In this document: piece after piece, positions 9,765 to 21,077 of the stretch
How positions within the stretch are numbered: the stretch's first letter is position 1
Layout: the number at the start of each line of letters is the position of its first letter
Assembly: GCF_026262505.1 (NCBI RefSeq)
Contig: NC_067207.1
Coordinates: 32,766,082-32,830,081 of the forward strand
DNA length: 64,000 nucleotides
From: Trichomonas vaginalis G3
Lineage: Eukaryota > Parabasalia > Trichomonadida > Trichomonadidae
Direction of reading: 5' to 3'
Position numbers and translations under genes: made by a program
The notes under the pieces: generated by a model
Seen by the model: the letters and a program-made list of their open reading frames with translations, nothing else
Database searches by the model: none
Told to the model about the DNA's origin: nothing

Positions 9765-12692
9765 ATGCCACGTAAGCTACGTAAGAATATACGTAAGAGG
9801 AAGAGAGCATTGAAACAATCCAATAGTAAAACTGACACCACAACAACAGTTGCAACAACAAATTATGAATGACCCCACTATGTTGCAACAAATGTCAAGC
9901 AATCCTATGCTTTTAAACCGAGTTATTGGTGCACAGAGTGGAGGTTTAAGAGCGGCACTTTTAGCGAAAATGGCAGGCTATGGTGGAGCTGCAGACGGAA
10001 CAGCTTATAACCCTCAAAGTCAAATGAATTTGAGTTCACTCAAAAATCAAATAACAGATGTCAAAAAGTCAAACATAGACATACAGAAACAAATAAGTGA
10101 AAACGAAAAGAAACTAGAATATGACAGACAGACAAAGAAACTAAATGAGTTAAACGTAGAGAAAAAGAAGAAAGAAGAACAACTGAAAGAACTAAGTACA
10201 GAGGAATATGCGAAAAAAAGTGTCAGAAAAAGCAGCAGAAGTAGCAAAAATGGAACAAGATGTTATAAATTTGAAAAAACCATACTACTCAATATAAAGT
10301 ACTGAAAGATGAAGAGATAAAACAAAAAGCCATGAAGACATATATGGATAGCGATGAGTATAAAAAAGAAGTTGAAGCAAATGTAAAGGCAGAAAAACTT
10401 TTACAGTTGCAAAACCAAACCGTACAGTATGAAAACTTAGCACAAGAAAGTAAAAATAACGACGCAGCCATGCAAAAGGCAATGAAAAGCGCAGATATTA
10501 TAAAAGCTAATAATGACTGGTTAGATGCCCAAGCCAACGCTAAAGCAGCCCAACTTATAGGGTCAATAAGGACAAAAATACAAGCGGATGAAGACAGTTC
10601 AAATGAAGCTTTAATGAATGCTGACTTTATGAATGCCTTCGAAGCTCTTCATAGTAAGGTGAAACTAGTGAACGACTTCTCATCTGGAAAGAAACTGAAG
10701 TCTGAAGGTTTCGACAAAGAGTTAAGAGAAGTAGCACAAAATATGACGAAAATAACAGATGCAGCAACGAGACAGGCAGTTCAAAGTGCCTATGACGCCG
10801 TTAGAGCAACTGTTGTGGAAAGTCAAGAAAAAGGGTTACAACAGACCAAAACAGACCTAGTAAATGCTTTCTTAAGAACGAAAAGTCAGGTAGGACATTA
10901 TGCTGCAGATGGAACATATGTGCCAGCTGGTGGAACTTATATACCACCAAACCCTCCAAGAGAAGCACCTGCACCAGGACTACCTAAAACATTTACATCG
11001 TCACATGGACACAGACACAGGCATGCACCACAACAACAACCAAAACAAACAGTTCAAAATCCAGCACCACAACAACAACCAAAACCAACAGTTCAAAATC
11101 CAGCACAGCAACCAACAGTTCAAAACCCTGCACAGCAACCAACAGTTCAAAATCCAGCACAACAACCACCTCCACAACCAGCACAGCAACCAACAGTTCA
11201 AAACCCTGCACAACAACAACCACAAACAGAGCAAGGACATAAAAGAAGTAGAGAAAAAGGAAACCAAGAATTCTTAAAAATGCTTAAGGAAGATTATGGT
11301 TACCCAGATACTCTTGACTTTAGTGACAGATATAAAGAAGCTATTAGAAAGTTCAAGGAAGGAAATACTGACCCGAACCTATTTAGCTTTATGGTTCAGC
11401 ACCAAATGGGATATAATTTCAAACCTGGAAAATACAAGCTCGCTAAGGGATATGATTTAATAGCATATCATCCAAATGACATGACTGAATTTACTCCGAG
11501 ATATTTTATGTCAGAGATAAATGATAATTCAACTCTCTTCATGAAACGCGTAAAAAATAGAGACGGAACGAAAGAAGAAAGGTTTATGAATGCGGATGAC
11601 TTAAATCGGGAACTTGTTGAAAACGGTCTCGGAATATATGAAATGCCAGCAGATGAGGTACAAGAAACTCAACAGGAAGAAGTTCAGATACAACCAGACA
11701 TGGAAGAAATAGTTCAGCAACAACAGCTAGAAGAGCCTGAAGGAAACGAACAAGTCCCTCCTTTGGAAACTAACTTCACAGAACTAGCTGAAGATTTGGA
11801 ACAGCCGAAAAATCTTGACCCTCAACAAGAGTATGAGGTGAATATGGAATCTTTCCAAGAGTCTAAGAAAAATTCGGCTGACATGGTAGAAGAATATCGA
11901 AAAATGTTTGCCGACATACAAAAGACTCCAACACCAGATGAAAATATTCAGCATAGAATGGAAGTACTGAAAGAAAATGTACGCAAATACAATAACCCTT
12001 TTTACTTACGACCATATAACGTTCAATCTTTGGCTGAACTCGGTGAAAATAAAAGGTTAAATTTCAACAAAACATATAGAAATGAAACATTGTTTAAAGT
12101 TCATTCAGAACCTAACCAATATGGAAACAAACCTACTTTTGTTTCTGCAGACTATGGAACTACAATGAGATGGGGTCATAAAGCTAATCCGGATAGGTGG
12201 TTCATAAACTTACAACCTCAATTCCAAGAAGTTGTAGACGCAATGGAAGTGAATGGTGAACCAGATATAGCTGGTATTTTCAGCGCGGCTTTAATGCCAT
12301 TGAAAGATATGAAAGATGCAGATATTTTGGACCAGTATGAAATGAACATGGCTGATGGAAATATAACACCTGACGTTCTAGAACATTTATCTCAAAGAAC
12401 TACACAGAACCATAGAGATGGTATATTTGGTGAAGAGTTTAGAAAGACAGTTAGGGAGAGAGAAGGAAGAGAACCTATTGTACATGACCTTGCAAACGAA
12501 AGTTTGCAAAATGTCATAAAAACTTACTTTGCAGACAATGAACTGAGAATGGATGAATATTTAAGAAAACTCAAATGGACAGTACCAAATGAAATGTTCT
12601 TATATACGAAAAAAAGAGATCTGACATTGTGTCAGATCTCAGTAAAAGTGACATTTACATGTCAAAAAAATAGAATGAGTTTAAGTAATTAA
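9765..12692 (+). pseudogene. Large Gln/Pro-rich element A protein, frame-interrupted
   Basis: The first ATG (9765) gives a very basic start (PRKLRKNIRKRKR), probably nuclear or DNA-binding. A one-base shift near 9838 leads into the frame from 9850 with a Met/Gln-rich segment and a charged coiled coil. Two more shifts, in A-runs near 10213 and 10275, join it to the long frame at 10332-12692 (786 codons). That part has another coiled coil, a low-complexity segment of repeated VQNPAQQ units (about residues 225-300) and an acidic globular remainder. I do not recognise the family. Its place as the first gene before the capsid suggests a structural or core role. The last 25 or so codons run through hairpin DNA and look foreign; an acidic reading-frame scrap resumes at 13936. 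Confidence 0.6.
12616..12664. repeat. Two short perfect hairpins at the edge of the array
   Basis: GAGATCTGACA (12616-12626) pairs perfectly with 12630-12640 around a 3-nt loop. About 8 nt further on, TGACAT and ATGTCA pair around 12648-12664. They lie in the doubtful end of the preceding gene and look like part of the inserted hairpin block. Confidence 0.75.
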
Positions 12693-13914
12693 AATTGAGG
12701 GTGAGAGTAGTATTGTATGAAATAATATCTCTCACCCTCCAATTCATCCTATGGCGCCGAAAAAATTTTGGTGAAATGCGACCACATTTCACCAAAATTT
12801 CTCGGCGCCATATAGAGAACTAGAGCCTGTGAGGTACTGATACTATCCATGTACCTCGCAGGCTCTAGTTCCAAGCCAAAATGGCTAAAAATTGCCCGCA
12901 ATTGTTCACATTGCGGGCAATTTTTAGCCATTTTGGCTGGGAATTGGAGGGTGAGAGTAGTATTGTATGAAATAATATCTCTCACCCTCCAATTCATCCT
13001 ATGGCGCCGAAAAAAATTTTGGTGAAATGCGACCACATTTTCACCAAAATTTCTCGGCGCCATATAGAGAACTAGAGCCTGTGAGGTACTGATACTATCC
13101 ATGTACCTCGCAGGCTCTAGTTCCAAGCCAAAATGGCTAAAAATTGCCCGCAATTGTTCACATTGCGGGCAATTTTTAGCCATTTTGGCTGGGAATTGGA
13201 GGGTGAGAGTAGTATTGTATGAAATAATATATCTCACCCTCCAATTCATCCTATGGCGCCGAAAAATTTTGGTGAAATGCGACCACATTTCACCAAAATT
13301 TCTCGGCGCCATATAGAGAACTAGAGCCTGTGAGGTACTGATACTATCCATGTACCTCGCAGGCTCTAGTTCCAAGCCAAAATGGCTAAAAATTGCCCGC
13401 AATTGTTCACATTGCGGGCAATTTTTAGCCATTTTGGCTGGGAATTGGAGGGTGAGAGTAGTATTGTATGAAATAATATCTCTCACCCTCCAATTCATCC
13501 TATGGCGCCGAAAAAATTTTGGTGAAATGCGACCACATTTCACCAAAATTTCTCGGCGCCATATAGAGAACTAGAGCCTGTGAGGTACTGATACTATCCA
13601 TGTACCTCGCAGGCTCTAGTTCCAAGCCAAAATGGCTAAAAAATTGCCCGCAATTGTTCACATTGCGGGCAATTTTTAGCCATTTTGGCTGGGAATTGGA
13701 GGGTGAGAGTAGTATTGTATGAAATAATATCTCTCACCCTCCAATTCATCCTATGGCGCCGAAAAAATTTTGGTGAAATGCGACCACATTTCACCAAAAT
13801 TTCTCGGCGCCATATAGAGAACTAGAGCCTGTGAGGTACTGATACTATCCATGTACCTCGCAGGCTCTAGTTCCAAGCCAAAATGGCTAAAAATTGCCCG
13901 CAATTGTTCACATT
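12693..13914. repeat. Tandem array of about 250-bp units, each with four long hairpins
   Basis: Five near-identical units with starts spaced 249-252 bp (ATGGCGCC at 12751, 13001, 13253, 13502, 13753). Each unit holds four consecutive inverted repeats: a 16-bp stem around GGAGGGTGAGAG; a stem of more than 20 bp from ATGGCGCCGA to TCGGCGCCAT through GGTGAAATG; a stem of about 18 bp from CTAGAGCCTG to CAGGCTCTAG; and a stem of about 29 bp from GCCAAAATGGC to GCCATTTTGGC through TTGCCCGCAATG. The last unit stops inside the fourth hairpin, lacking its right arm. Minus-strand frames that stay open through the array are by-products. Confidence 0.95.
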
Positions 13915-13935
13915 CCCATCTTTTGTTGGTAAGAC

Positions 13936-13977
13936 GAAGAATATGAAATAAATTATGAAGAAGATAATGATGAATAA
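13936..13977 (+). pseudogene. Acidic C-terminal scrap, possibly the displaced end of the Gln/Pro-rich gene
   Basis: Just after the hairpin array a short frame encodes DEEYEINYEEDNDE and a stop. An acidic tail would suit the preceding acidic protein, whose own end is replaced by hairpin DNA. This is inference from position and composition only. Confidence 0.3.
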
Positions 13978-14055
13978 AATATCACTTTTTATATTTTTGA
14001 CACGTAAAGTTGTCACTTTTCTGTCAAACTGTTTTTATCGTTTTCGTATATAACA

Positions 14056-14604
14056 ATGTTAGTATTGAAAAACATGTTCCTTGACAAAATAAAACCAACT
14101 ACAGAAATAAATGACGCAAGACTGGAACATTGGGTAAAAGCTTTCCCATTCACAAAAGATATTATTGGTTACATGGAAAGAAAACCAGAATGGCTACAAA
14201 AACATATATTTGGAAACGAGCTTATTCCATATGGACAAGCTCTGTTTGAAGAGCTTGAACCGGAAACTCAGGAAAGAGTCATGCAAACAATACGCGAAGA
14301 CTCAAATACAAACTATGACAAAATCTTTCTAGGATATAGGTTACCTGAGATGGGCGACCAGAGCCCAAAGGCAAAAAGGACATGGGAAATTTACAACATA
14401 CTAGGTGAACATGAGGCAAAGATGCAACAACTTGAAGCAGAGGGCAAGTTACCAAAAGCGACACCAAAGAAGAAAAGAAGAGTAGAACAAAGTGAAAGTA
14501 GTGAAGAAGTAACTTCATCTAGTGAAAGTAGTGGCAATGAAGGAAAAAGAAGAGTTAAAAACTCAGTCAGGAAGAAAGTAAAGCTTGGTACGAAACAATT
14601 ATGA
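14056..14604 (+). CDS. 182-residue basic protein with nuclear-localisation-like signal
   Basis: Uninterrupted frame with an ATG at 14056, preceding the capsid gene by 39 bp. The N-terminal two thirds is helical and mildly charged. From about residue 137 the protein becomes a low-complexity tail with PKKKRRVE (a classical monopartite nuclear-localisation pattern), a Ser/Glu-rich stretch and a very basic end (RRVKNSVRKKVKLGTK). No family is recognised. Placement between the large Gln/Pro protein and the capsid gene suggests a virion or DNA-condensing protein. About 80 nt upstream lies only AT-rich DNA following the array. Confidence 0.7.
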   Translation: MLVLKNMFLDKIKPTTEINDARLEHWVKAFPFTKDIIGYMERKPEWLQKHIFGNELIPYGQALFEELEPETQERVMQTIREDSNTNYDKIFLGYRLPEMGDQSPKAKRTWEIYNILGEHEAKMQQLEAEGKLPKATPKKKRRVEQSESSEEVTSSSESSGNEGKRRVKNSVRKKVKLGTKQL

Positions 14605-14643
14605 TATATAAATCCAACTATTCTATATTTTTACCCATATGAA

Positions 14644-16245
14644 ATGTACGCCGCTCAGAATATAACGCCAACAGTTTTGGATGCCATGAACGGAAATGTT
14701 TCCGAATGGTATAACGAATGCGACAATGCCATTAGAAGGTCAGAAATAGTTCCTGGAACTTACGAATATACAACTGCTGTTTCTTATGGAAACGTAGGTG
14801 AGTTTGGAGAAGGTTCTTCAACAACAGTAGATATTGCTTGCGACAGGTTTCATATTATTTCTATTGACAACTCATTCTTATACGTGGAACAAGACATTGA
14901 AATAAAACCTTCTGCCAAGTTGTCTGACAAGAAAGGTTGCAATGGAATTTTCTATGTCGGATACAATATGCTCCAGAAGTTTTCATGGGATATAAGATAT
15001 ATTCTAACTCTGACTTAGTTCAAACAGTAACATGGGCAAACTATGAATGGTTCGCTTTGAGAAACTCAGTACAACCACAAGCTAGAGAACAAACAGACCA
15101 GTATGCAACTATTGAGAAAATAAGAAGACTTGACCCTAACGTTCAGGAGTTTATGTTAACCTTTCTGGTTCAGATGGAAATGCTGCCACTAAAGTAAAAC
15201 TGAAACTTAGAGTTCCTTTGTCATCTTTCCTCATCTTCAGGTTTTTAAGATACTTGCCAAACTGGGCAGGAAAAATTTCTATTGAACTTACTCCAAGCAA
15301 AAATAACTTAGTCATTGCACCAACACAAGACCCATTCAGCATTACTGTAGCTGGAACTGGTGGAGCCAAGTTCTGTGACTTTTGCAAAGACAAAGTTGAC
15401 TTAGACTTTGGTTTCTCAAACCTCAACACTGAAGTAAACTATTATTTCAATGTTGCTGGAACTGCTTGGGACCCAGTTAAGTTCACATGCGAAAAATTTG
15501 AAATGCAAGAGAATAGAAAGCAGACTTGCCGTTTATATTTGGACCCAGATATTTCAAATGCTTTAGCTGCCAAATATATTGCAGTTCCACTTATGTTCCC
15601 TATACACCAAATATCTGTCAAAGACTTTGCAGGTGAAGTTGGAAACCAAAGTGCTGACCCAGGTGCAAGAACAGATATTGCTTTAACAACTGCAATGAAA
15701 CATGCAGATACTATGTTTGTACTGTTCAGACGAACTATAAATGACTATTCTTGTTTCTACAACCCTGGTATTAAATATCATATAAACATAGATGGCAAAT
15801 ATTATCCAAGAGAAGAATATTCTACAGTTGAGGATATGAGGTCATACAACTTGACATTAGATGCTATGAACTTTAACAACAACTTCACAACAACCATTAA
15901 CCCTGAAATGCAAAGTTCTATTATGCCATATGTGAAAGTATGGACTCATACAGGAAGTCAAAAAACTCAATATACAAATGGAGACCGTTCAACTTTTGGC
16001 TTGGCATTCCATTTGCTGACTCAGAAGACTTTATGGGTGGTATTTCAACTGTTGGTACAGTTCAAATACAATATACTGGTGACAGAGACGGTCCAGATGA
16101 ATTGAGAGCAAAGAAGTTTACAAAACCAATAGCACTTTTCACGGAAGATGCTCTTTTGAAGATTCGTTCGATGAAACCTGCTGGGGCTCCTCAGATTGGC
16201 ATAACGACAGCTTCCATCGAGCAGATTTTGGCAGCAGGTCAGTAA
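14644..16245 (+). pseudogene. Putative double-jelly-roll major capsid protein, frame-interrupted
   Basis: Beta-rich coding sequence of about 530 codons spread over three frames, with shifts near 14975, 15150 and 16000. The middle part contains the motif YLPNWAGKISIELTPS followed by NLVIAP, which is typical of Polinton and polinton-like-virus capsid proteins, and further on a region of aromatic and Asn-rich strands. The length fits the family. These proteins form trimeric pseudo-hexagonal capsomers of icosahedral virus particles. It lies where capsid genes usually sit, upstream of other virion genes. The disruptions could be decay or sequence error. Identification rests on motif memory and context; a structure-based search would settle it. 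Confidence 0.7.
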
Positions 16246-16337
16246 GTTGTTCTTGAACTGACTTCTCTCCGTCAAATATTGACAGTACGCCAGTTTTGAC
16301 ATATATTGTATTATAAACTTTCCTTTAGTAATATCGG

Positions 16338-16556
16338 TCAGTTTTGAAGTATATTTTTGTCAACGTCAAGAACTTTCACCATCTCGGTTATACCAACTTT
16401 CTTTGCTTTATGAAAATATTTAGGTTCAGCAAAGACTGCTATTCTATAACATTTACCATTGTTTGTGTAAAGAACTATTCTGTCAATGTATTTGTATTGT
16501 TTGTGTGTGTAAACTTTGTTCTGCTTCAATTCGAAGAGATACTCGAATACGTCCAT
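16338..16556 (-). CDS. Small conserved-looking protein, 72 residues
   Basis: Complete frame starting MDVFEYLFEL, with a mixed alpha/beta composition and aromatic, Lys-rich content. It has no membrane segment or known motif. It diverges from the gene starting at 16575, leaving only 18 bp between the two start codons. The tight spacing and complete frame suggest it is real, but I do not recognise it. Its 3' end faces the end of the capsid gene. Confidence 0.55.
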   Translation of the reverse strand: MDVFEYLFELKQNKVYTHKQYKYIDRIVLYTNNGKCYRIAVFAEPKYFHKAKKVGITEMVKVLDVDKNILQN

Positions 16557-16574
16557 CTTTTTATTCTAAGTAAA

Positions 16575-17108
16575 ATGTCATTTCCGAAAAATAGAAGCGT
16601 AAGTGTTTCAAAAGGTTTAATGGCGGTGGCAGATGTGAAGTTAAATTCACCAACTCAAACAAACAGTCAAAGTGTTATTGTCAATGTCAAAGACAGAGAT
16701 GTTGAAGTGGGGAAACCATACGAAGACGAAGATGGTATAACAATTGTTCCTGTAAAAGAACCAACAACCCTGAAGTCAACAGAGACTTAAGTTCTGTTGC
16801 AGATATTCGAAACGACTACCAACAACTGAAGACAAACTTCAAAACTCAGGAGAAGATTTGTCAAGCTTTAAGTATAATGTTAAACTTGGTCGAACACAAC
16901 CCTGTAAAAGTGAACTCATATGTCATTGCACCTCATGAAGTTTTGAAAGAACTATTGAAACTTTTGACAGAGGCAGACGAATATAAACATCAAAGAAATA
17001 GAACCCGACATTGGTTGCTGTGGTGTTTCATATAATGTCATTGACAAGATATACGTTATGAAAGGAGGTGAAACGTTGAATTTAAATATAGTTTCCCAGA
17101 CGTTATAA
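16575..17108 (+). pseudogene. Element A protein of about 175 residues, frame-interrupted
   Basis: ATG at 16575 after AAGTAAA. The first part (MSFPKNRSVSVSKG and onward) is Ser/Val-rich and ends with a DEDG segment. A one-base shift near 16770 continues into a coiled-coil region (LKTNFKTQEKICQAL), and a second near 16985 leads to a short beta-rich end containing DIGCCGVSY and a TAA at 17106-17108. Function is unknown. It lies between the capsid gene and the next beta-rich gene, so a virion role is plausible. Confidence 0.5.
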
Positions 17109-17154
17109 AAATATTGACGACCACACATTTCATTAAAGTTTATTTGCTAAGTAA

Positions 17155-17956
17155 ATGGCAGAAGACATAATGGTTTATACTATTACGACTAAAAAACCTG
17201 AGTCATATAATTCTATAACAACAAACTTACAAAGTCCTCAAGGACGATATTGTAAACTAACCTTAAACACAATGACGACTAAAGCCTGTTTTGCTCTTTT
17301 GACACCAGAAGACTTTATTGTTGTGAATGGTAAAAAATACTCCTTTGAAGATACTTACTCAGATATACCACCAACAGGTTTTGTTGACTTATTTAATACT
17401 TTAAGGACGGGTGTAACATGTGCTGCAACTAGAGCAGGTTTCATTATGTTTGGATGTCCGACTGAGTTTACTATAAACGATATGAGCTATAATACAAAAC
17501 TTATTTCTGGTTTTTACTACCAACAGTTTCCTATAACAGGAAAAGGTGTCATACAAGGAATGTCTATTCCATTGACATTAAGCACACCAAATCTTATATA
17601 TTGTTTTCAAAACTTAGGTTCAAAGTGTTATTCGAATGTCGACAGAAACTATTATGACCAAAAGATACTTATGCGTATAAACAATACTTTCTCTGCTGGT
17701 TTGCCTATTGTTCATTCGAATGCAGAATTTTCAACCTTAGTGAACTCAAACACTTTGGCAAGTATAACGTTGACATTAGTTTGACGCAAACTTTGTTCCT
17801 GTAAAACTTTTATGTCCTATGTATTTGTCAATGACGGCAGAAAGTTTCGAATTGGAAGATGCAACTGGTGAAAGTATTGTATTACAAGAACAACTTCAAC
17901 AACAAATAGCTCAAGAACAACAAATGCAACAAATGGAACAACAAAGTCAAGAATAA
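17155..17956 (+). pseudogene. Beta-rich protein, candidate minor capsid (penton-type) protein
   Basis: The first 209 codons form an intact frame rich in Thr, Ser, Phe and Tyr with alternating strand-like segments and no charged clusters. A shift just before the stop at 17784 restores a continuing tail that contains LCPMYLSM and ends in a Gln-rich stretch (LQQQIAQEQQMQQ) with a TAA at 17954-17956. Length, composition and position right after the capsid cluster resemble single-jelly-roll minor capsid proteins of Polintons. I see no diagnostic motif, so that role is a guess. Confidence 0.4.
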
Positions 17957-17986
17957 AAAAATAATATTTTTTTTATTTTTATAAAA

Positions 17987-19222
17987 ATGTACAGAATAGA
18001 TGTTTCAGATTTTTATGACTTCCAAGCATTCAGAAATATGTGTCCATTTAGAGACTATAACAAAGCAGTCGAGAATTTGAAACGTTTAGTCATTTATGTT
18101 GACTCTGCCCCAGAATGTTATGTCATGAAAGAATGGGATGTTGTCTTTAACAAACCAAGAGCAACACATAGTGTCTGAACAAGAATGTAGACAGAAACTT
18201 AAGAAAATAAAAGTCGTACAAGTTGGAATGAAGATGTTAGATGCTTGGGATATCTTATTGTCAAAGTTAGAAGATTTTTTCAGTTCGAGGTATAAAGTTC
18301 TATACACCTTCTCCAAACTTCTATTCTATCTTCACTGGATATAAATACGAACAAGTAGAATGGAAAGAAAATATTATAGAAGCTTGGTTAGACCATGTCA
18401 AAGAAATTATATGCAATGGAAACGAAAAGGGTTTATGAGTATATCTTATGTTGGTTTGCAAATATCTTTACAACATCCAAGTGCTAAAATGAAACTGCTC
18501 TCATTATAATTGGAAAACAAGGAACAGGTAAGAATACTTTCTTTACAGATTCTTATGCAAACTGTTAGAAGGTTATTCGAACCCTAATATGACAAACTTA
18601 GAAAACATCTGCGGTAAATTTAACTCTTCAATTGAGAATATGAAACTTATAGTTTGCAATGAACTTCAAAGTATAGATACAACAAAAGTTTTGAACTCAG
18701 ATGCTTTGAAGAGTCTTATAACAGACAAAGTTGGAGTTGTTGAAAGAAAGTATAAAGACCAAAGAGTTTGTGAAAATGTTGCAAACTTCATTATGGTTTA
18801 AACAATGCTGTTCCGATGAAGTTAGAAAGTTCTGACAGAAGATATGTAGTTGTCAGAACGTCAGTTCTCATATGCAAGATACAGAATATTTTGACGACTT
18901 AGCAGAAACTTTGACATCTGACTTTTACAACCACTTGTTCTCATATTTCATGACATTAGATATTTCTAAGTTCAATCCAAGACAAATTCCACATACCGAA
19001 GAGAGACAAACATTGTTAGAAGCAAACAAGAGTGTATATGAACTGTTCATAGATGAAACTGACTTTGTGTCATTAGATGAAAGGTCATTGTACGATTCGT
19101 ATAAACAATATTGTCAAGAATATGGTTATATGACAGCTTCTAAACGAACATTCTTGGCAAATGTCAAAAGTCTTTTAGATGTTCAGAATGGTGTATATAC
19201 AAAGAAAAATTTTTCTGAGTAA
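17987..19222 (+). pseudogene. SF3 (D5-like) helicase relic
   Basis: Several frame breaks, but segments match the intact helicase of element B (56734-58161) in order: a GYKYEQVEW segment, the Walker A region IIIGKQGTGKN, LLEGYSNPN with NLENICGKFNS, the Walker B-like LIVCNELQS, the SLITDKVGV region and VANFIMV (motif C), then a long C-terminal frame at 18872-19222. In Polintons and large DNA viruses this ATPase unwinds DNA at replication origins. The conserved lysine of Walker A is present, but the breaks imply a non-functional copy unless the indels are sequence errors. It shares a 26-nt leader with the gene at 29737. Confidence 0.75.
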
Positions 19223-19261
19223 ATTTTTTTTAAAAAAATATTTTTTTATCCGATAGAAAAG

Positions 19262-19683
19262 ATGACGAAATTCATCTCAGTAAACAAGTACATGTCAGGA
19301 CTTAAAGAAGAACTAGACCCATTCACATATTTGAATGTTTACTTCTACCATTTTGAAAAGTCTTCATTCAGCAAAGTTTGGAACATCGAACCAGTTAAGT
19401 TTGCTATTGTGACTAAAAATGGTGCGAAATTTGAAGACTTAGACATAGAAGGTTTGTTAACAGTCCAAAGAAAGTTTTGACAGAAGGTTCTCAAAACCTT
19501 AAAGAAGGCAAAGCATACAAACTTGTTATACCTTATGAACCAAAGAAAGCAGACGACTATGAATATATGAGTCTAAAGTTGTAGAAGTTCAAGGTAAATT
19601 GGGTAAAAAGGATTTTAGAGTCTAAGCCAGTGTTTGCCCCTAAAGAGGAAGAGAACATTGACATTGACCCAGAAATGTTCTAA
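19262..19683 (+). pseudogene. Element A protein of about 140 residues, unrecognised
   Basis: Starts MTKFISVNKYM with an intact 72-codon frame, then shifts near 19476 and again near 19580. It ends in an acidic tail (KEEENIDIDPEMF) at the TAA 19681-19683. The composition is that of a soluble protein with beta-strand propensity and an acidic end, as in some single-strand-binding proteins, but no motif supports this. It sits just downstream of the helicase and converges with the minus-strand gene at 19700-20145. Confidence 0.4.
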
Positions 19684-19699
19684 AAATAAAATTTTATTT
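19684..19699. terminator. AT-only palindrome between convergent genes
   Basis: AAATAAAATTTTATTT is a perfect palindrome between two stop codons facing each other. TAAA-type motifs at stops serve as poly(A) signals in trichomonads, so this may provide 3' ends for both genes. Confidence 0.4.
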
Positions 19700-20145
19700 T
19701 TACATGTCAAATTTCTTTTTCTCTGGAACTGGTTCAGGTTCTTTCTTCTCTTCTTCTACTTTCTTTCTCTCTTCTTCTTTTCTGGTGGAGTTATGTCAAA
19801 TTTGGCGCAACTATATTTTATGTAAAAGTTCTTTGTCCTTTAATAGCTCATCTATTCTGTTTTCTATTTCATCTTCAAGAACAGCGCATGTGTCTTCTTT
19901 GCATTCTAAGAACTTTTGTTGGACTTCATCTTTCCAATCGGTGTCATCTCTGTCAACAAGTCTGTCATTGACAATTTTAAGACTGCTCTGCTTAATGTTT
20001 TATGGTTCTTGTCATATTCCCAGAAACAGAACTTTAGAACAAATTCCCCTTTCTTGTTTACACTATATGTAAGATTTTATGGTCGACAGATGTTTTGCTG
20101 TCGAAAAGCTTGTCTCGAATATAGATAGCGAAATCGCTAAGACAT
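19700..20145 (-). pseudogene. Charged element A protein with Lys/Glu-rich C-terminus, frame-interrupted
   Basis: Minus-strand coding sequence with an ATG at 20143-20145 and a TAA at 19700-19702, broken by several shifts. Readable segments include NKKGEFVLKFCFWEYDKN, a middle part with two Cys (LECKEDTCAVLEDE), a helical charged segment, and a C-terminal low-complexity tail of KKKRERKKVEEEKKEPEP type. The plus-strand frames in the same interval are its shadows. Family unknown. Confidence 0.45.
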
Positions 20146-20182
20146 TTTCTAAAAGATAAAAATTTTAATTTTTCTAAAAATA

Positions 20183-21058
20183 TGTTAGAAAAAAGTTTGC
20201 TGACATTGACAAGAAATTTGAGAATGTTTTAAAACAAGAACAAGAGGAAGTTAGAAAATGCTCAGATAAAGCCTATACATGACAAGTTCTTATTTGCTCA
20301 GAATGGTATAACAGGTCTAATTGCACCACCTGGGTCGGGTAAGACTTTCACTTATCTTAAAATGGCTGCACAACAACAAGAACTAGATGAGAAGAACCCA
20401 TTCTATGAGTTAGTTGTTATTTGTAGTACTTCTGGTCAATTTGACCAAACCGTCAATTCGTTCAAAGATATTATAAAGAAGTCTAAGTTAGTATGTATAA
20501 AGGATTACTGAGTTGTTAGATTGGATAAAGAAGTACCAAAGAAGAGTTTTGAAGTATAATGCTATAAATGAGTATATAAATTCTAAGTTTAAAGACCCAA
20601 ATGAGGAAATGCAGAGAATATTAGAGAAGAAACACTTCAGAAACAAACAGAAAGAGATAGAATACATTTCGAAGAAATTGCAATCTTACGATTGGAAGAC
20701 TTACCCTCATAGATGTCTTCTTATCTTAGATGATTTCGCCTCTCATCCTTTGTTAAAGAACAGAGAACAAGATATGTGTCGAATTCTTAAGAAGCTCAGA
20801 CACTTTAACATCTCAGTCGTAATATGTGTACAGACAGCAAAGAGTTTAAGTAAGGATGTTAAAAGAATACTTACTGACATTATACTTTTCCCCGGATTGT
20901 CCGAAGACGATTTCATGGAACTTATGAAAGAGTCCATGGCAGGTAAGTTTGACAGACATGAACTCTGGGAGAAGTATAAAGTCATACAAGACCCTCATAC
21001 TTCTTTCAGAATTCATATCTACGCAAACAAAGTTCAAATTGTAAAAAGTCAAGCTTGA
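20183..21058 (+). pseudogene. A32-like (FtsK/HerA) genome-packaging ATPase, frame-interrupted
   Basis: A Walker A motif (LIAPPGSGKT) is encoded near 20320. About 120 codons later comes Walker B (CLLILDDFA), followed by CRILKKLRHFNISVVICVQTA, the sensor/arginine region typical of poxvirus A32 and Polinton packaging ATPases. Frame shifts occur near 20190, 20270 and 20508, and the last 181-codon frame is intact to the stop. The protein pumps the linear genome into the capsid. Its presence with a capsid gene supports a virion-forming origin for element A. Confidence 0.8.
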
Positions 21059-21077
21059 AAAATATAAGTGTTTAGTC

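Noticed and set aside
10993..11277. Frames antisense or out of frame to the Gln/Pro repeats (Val/Leu-rich or His/Gln-rich)
   Set aside because: Low-complexity shadows of the VQNPAQQ repeat region in the real plus-strand gene.
12749..13546. Minus-strand 265-codon frame made of three near-identical 83-residue repeats
   Set aside because: It lies wholly in the hairpin array. Openness follows from the palindromes and the unit length near a multiple of three; no leader and no other copy of the protein.
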